NCBI RefSeq assembly: GCF_900155475.1
Contig: NZ_FXAM01000001.1
Span: 1,909,501-1,973,500 of the forward strand
Length of the DNA stretch: 64,000 nt
Source: Methylomagnum ishizawai
Lineage (GTDB): Bacteria > Pseudomonadota > Gammaproteobacteria > Methylococcales > Methylococcaceae
Direction: 5' to 3'
The position numbers and the translations under genes are program-made. Below the pieces are notes generated by a model. The model was given only the letters and a program-made list of their open reading frames with translations, was not told where the DNA came from and ran no database searches. Shown piece by piece: positions 62,691 to 64,000 of this stretch; the first letter of the stretch is position 1; each line of letters starts with the position of its first letter.

Positions 62691-62717
62691 TTAGCACTCG
62701 CCCTTGAGGGCTGCTAG
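62691..62717. promoter_or_regulatory. CIRCE-like operator (HrcA site) with one degenerate arm
   Basis: TTAGCACTC, nine bases, then GGCTGCTAG. The first arm is a perfect CIRCE half; the second matches GAGTGCTAA at 6 of 9 positions. It lies directly downstream of the proposed -10 of the groES promoter, where an HrcA repressor would act. hrcA is not in the window. Confidence 0.65.
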
Positions 62718-62718
62718 C

Positions 62719-62747
62719 GAAGTAGAGACGGGGCTGTTTGTTTTCAA
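62719..62747 (-). promoter_or_regulatory. Candidate sigma70 promoter of groES-groEL
   Basis: On the minus strand TTGAAA (62747-62742), 17 bases, then TACTTC (62724-62719). The -35 is good, the -10 weak. A sigma32-type reading (CTTGAAA with CCCCGTCT) has only 8 bases of spacing, too few. Confidence 0.5.
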
Positions 62748-62836
62748 GGGCGGGGAGCAAAAAATTTTTGCGTACACCCAAACCGAAAATGCGCTAGTGC
62801 AGCATCACGCCTAGGTTGCCGGGTCTAAGGCTTGAA

Positions 62837-62859
62837 GGTTTGGCGGGCATTGCCAAACC
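62837..62859. repeat. Inverted repeat upstream of the transposase gene
   Basis: GGTTTGGC, a 7-base loop and GCCAAACC form a perfect stem about 20 bases before the transposase start. It may be part of the subterminal region of the insertion sequence or may limit translation. Confidence 0.45.
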
Positions 62860-62878
62860 GAGGGACCGGAGGTGTGAG

Positions 62879-63382
62879 ATGGCGAAGCGATACCGGGTGA
62901 CGCTCACCGCCGAGGAGCGGGGCGATTTGAAGGGGTTGATCGGGAGTGGCAAAGGCGCGGCGCGGAAGCTGGCCCATGCCCGCATCCTGTTGCAGGCCGA
63001 CGAGGCCGAGGGCGGTCCGGGCCGCACCGACGCCGGGATAGCGGAGGCGTTGAACGTGGACGTCCGCACGGTGGAGCGGGTACGGCAACGTTTCGTGGAG
63101 CAGGGCATTGAAGCCGCCTTGGTGCCCAAACCGACCGACCGGGTGTACGCCCGCCTGCTGGACGGGGAGCAGGAGGCGCGGCTGATCGCGCTGGCCTGTT
63201 CCGAGCCGCCCGGGGGCAAGCCGCGCTGGACGCTGCGGTTGCTGGCGGACCGGATGGTCGAACTGGACTACGCCGAAACCGTGTCCTACGAAACCGTGCG
63301 GCGCACGCTCAAAAAAACGAGCTCAAGCCCCACCTCCGCAAGATGTGGGTCATCCCGCCCAAGGCCTCGGCCGAGTTCGTAG
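62879..63382 (+). CDS. IS630-type transposase, first frame (DNA-binding part)
   Basis: From the ATG at 62879, behind a strong GGAGGTG site, the first frame encodes 167 residues. It opens MAKRYRVTLTAEERGDLKGL and holds the helix-turn-helix DAGIAEALNVDVRTVERVRQRF and the winged-helix ETVSYETVRRTLKK. At 63311-63317 there is a run of seven A. A -1 shift there joins the second frame in register with homologous transposases; without it the chain ends in a short unrelated tail. Confidence 0.85.
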   Translation: MAKRYRVTLTAEERGDLKGLIGSGKGAARKLAHARILLQADEAEGGPGRTDAGIAEALNVDVRTVERVRQRFVEQGIEAALVPKPTDRVYARLLDGEQEARLIALACSEPPGGKPRWTLRLLADRMVELDYAETVSYETVRRTLKKTSSSPTSARCGSSRPRPRPSS

Positions 63383-64000
63383 CCGACATGGAGGACGTGC
63401 TGGAGGTCTACCGGCGGCCCTACGACCCCAGGCTGCCGGTGGTCTGCTTGGACGAGTCCTTCGTCCAGTTGGTGGGCGAGGTGCGCGAACCCCTGCCGAT
63501 GGGGCCCGGCCAGCCGGAGCGCTACGACAGCGAGTACGTCCGCAACGGGGTGGGCAGCCTGTTCATGGCCTTCGAGCCCCTGGCGGGATGGCGCGAGGCC
63601 CGGGTCACCGAGGGCCGGACCCGCAAGGACTTCGCCGGAATCGTCCGGGACCTGGTCGATGGACGCTACCGGGACGCGGACAAGGTCGTGGTGGTCATGG
63701 ACCAGTTGAACACGCACTCGGCGGCCAGCCTGTACGAGGCCTTCCCGCCGGAGGAAGCCCGGCGGATCGCCGAGCGCTTGGAGATCCACCACACGCCCAA
63801 GCACGGCAGTTGGCTGGACATGGCCGAGATCGAACTGAGCGCCCTGGCCCGCGACCTGCCCGAGCGCGTCGGCCAACGGGACGACCTGGTCCGCCACGTC
63901 GCCGCCTGGACAGAGCGCCGCAACCAAACCCAGGTCAAGGCCAATTGGCAATTCACCACCGCCGACGCCCGCATCAAGCTCCGCAAGCTCTACCCCACAT
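63316..64000 (+). CDS. IS630-type transposase, second frame (DDE catalytic part), partial
   Basis: This is the continuation in the -1 frame, open to the window end. It carries the first catalytic Asp in VVCLDESFVQLVGE, the second in VVVMDQLNTHSAASLYEAF, and the Glu in HHTPKHGSWLDMAEIELSAL. This is the IS630 DDE pattern of the HGSWLxMAEIELS subgroup. An ATG at 63343 could give a separate product. The stop codon is not in the window, though the family's usual end (KLYP) has been reached. Confidence 0.85.

Larger units (their letters stand above)
62879..64000 (+). mobile_element. IS630-family insertion sequence, right end cut by the window
   Basis: Two overlapping transposase frames joined by an A7 run fill this stretch. 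The right terminal repeat lies beyond the window, and the left terminus, somewhere in 62776-62878, cannot be fixed without it. IS630 elements insert at TA. Confidence 0.85.

Noticed and set aside
62675..62699. GAGTGC...GCACTC pair considered as the CIRCE element
   Set aside because: The arms are in the wrong order for CIRCE; the correct TTAGCACTC-N9-right arm reading lies immediately downstream on the plus strand.
62733..62749. Sigma32 promoter (CTTGAAA with CCCCGTCT) before groES
   Set aside because: Spacing between the two boxes is 8 bases; sigma32 needs about 12-15.

Overview
The window is a high-GC chromosomal segment of a Gram-negative, flagellated bacterium, most likely a gammaproteobacterium. 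The reasons are a homodimeric-type aceE-aceF-lpd operon, an Mpl muropeptide ligase, apaG-apaH, a Pseudomonas-like flagellar and chemotaxis order (flhA-flhF-fleN-fliA / cheY-cheZ-cheA-cheB-motC-motD-parC-cheW-DUF2802), and groES-groEL. A methanotroph of the Methylococcaceae is my best guess from the overall style, but no pmo, mmo or mxa gene is present, so this is inference.

Layout. 1-4155: two related secreted proteins of unknown role whose predicted mature N-terminus is histidine. 4178-6862: a membrane protein fused to a spermidine-synthase-like domain, and a GH18-type secreted hydrolase. 6910-14689: a compact oxidative cluster. One minus-strand operon encodes an AlkB-type di-iron membrane oxygenase, a flavoprotein and a cytochrome P450. 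The divergent plus-strand pair encodes a carbamoyltransferase and a two-lobed haem-oxygenase-like di-iron protein. It looks like a small specialised-metabolite pathway and is the best candidate for an undescribed system here. 14702-21880: a PilZ protein and the pyruvate dehydrogenase operon, with a Uma2-family nuclease gene inserted before lpd and a G-quadruplex-type sequence just upstream of the aceE promoter.

21922-41111 is a surface-polysaccharide region. It opens with a gtr-like cassette: a GtrB-type glycosyltransferase, a methyltransferase and a GtrA-DUF6311 fusion. Next comes a minus-strand ABC export operon: Wzm, Wzt, a methyltransferase with a coiled coil like the WbdD chain terminator, and a three-module GT4 protein. 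Opposite it lies a galactofuranose module (GT, GlfT2-like, Glf, GlfT1-like). The region ends with a glycosyltransferase-epimerase fusion. Together these suggest an ABC-exported, galactofuranose-containing O-antigen that is chain-terminated in the cytoplasm.

41312-45221: mpl, apaG, apaH and an orphan ParA with a membrane-anchored partner. 45309-58840: the flagellar and chemotaxis locus. 58918-60541: an MlaC/HpnM-like periplasmic protein and an unrecognised membrane protein with a zinc ribbon. 60630-62588: groEL-groES on the minus strand, with a CIRCE-like operator and a sigma70-type promoter. 62879-64000: an IS630-type transposase in two frames joined at an A7 run and cut by the window end.
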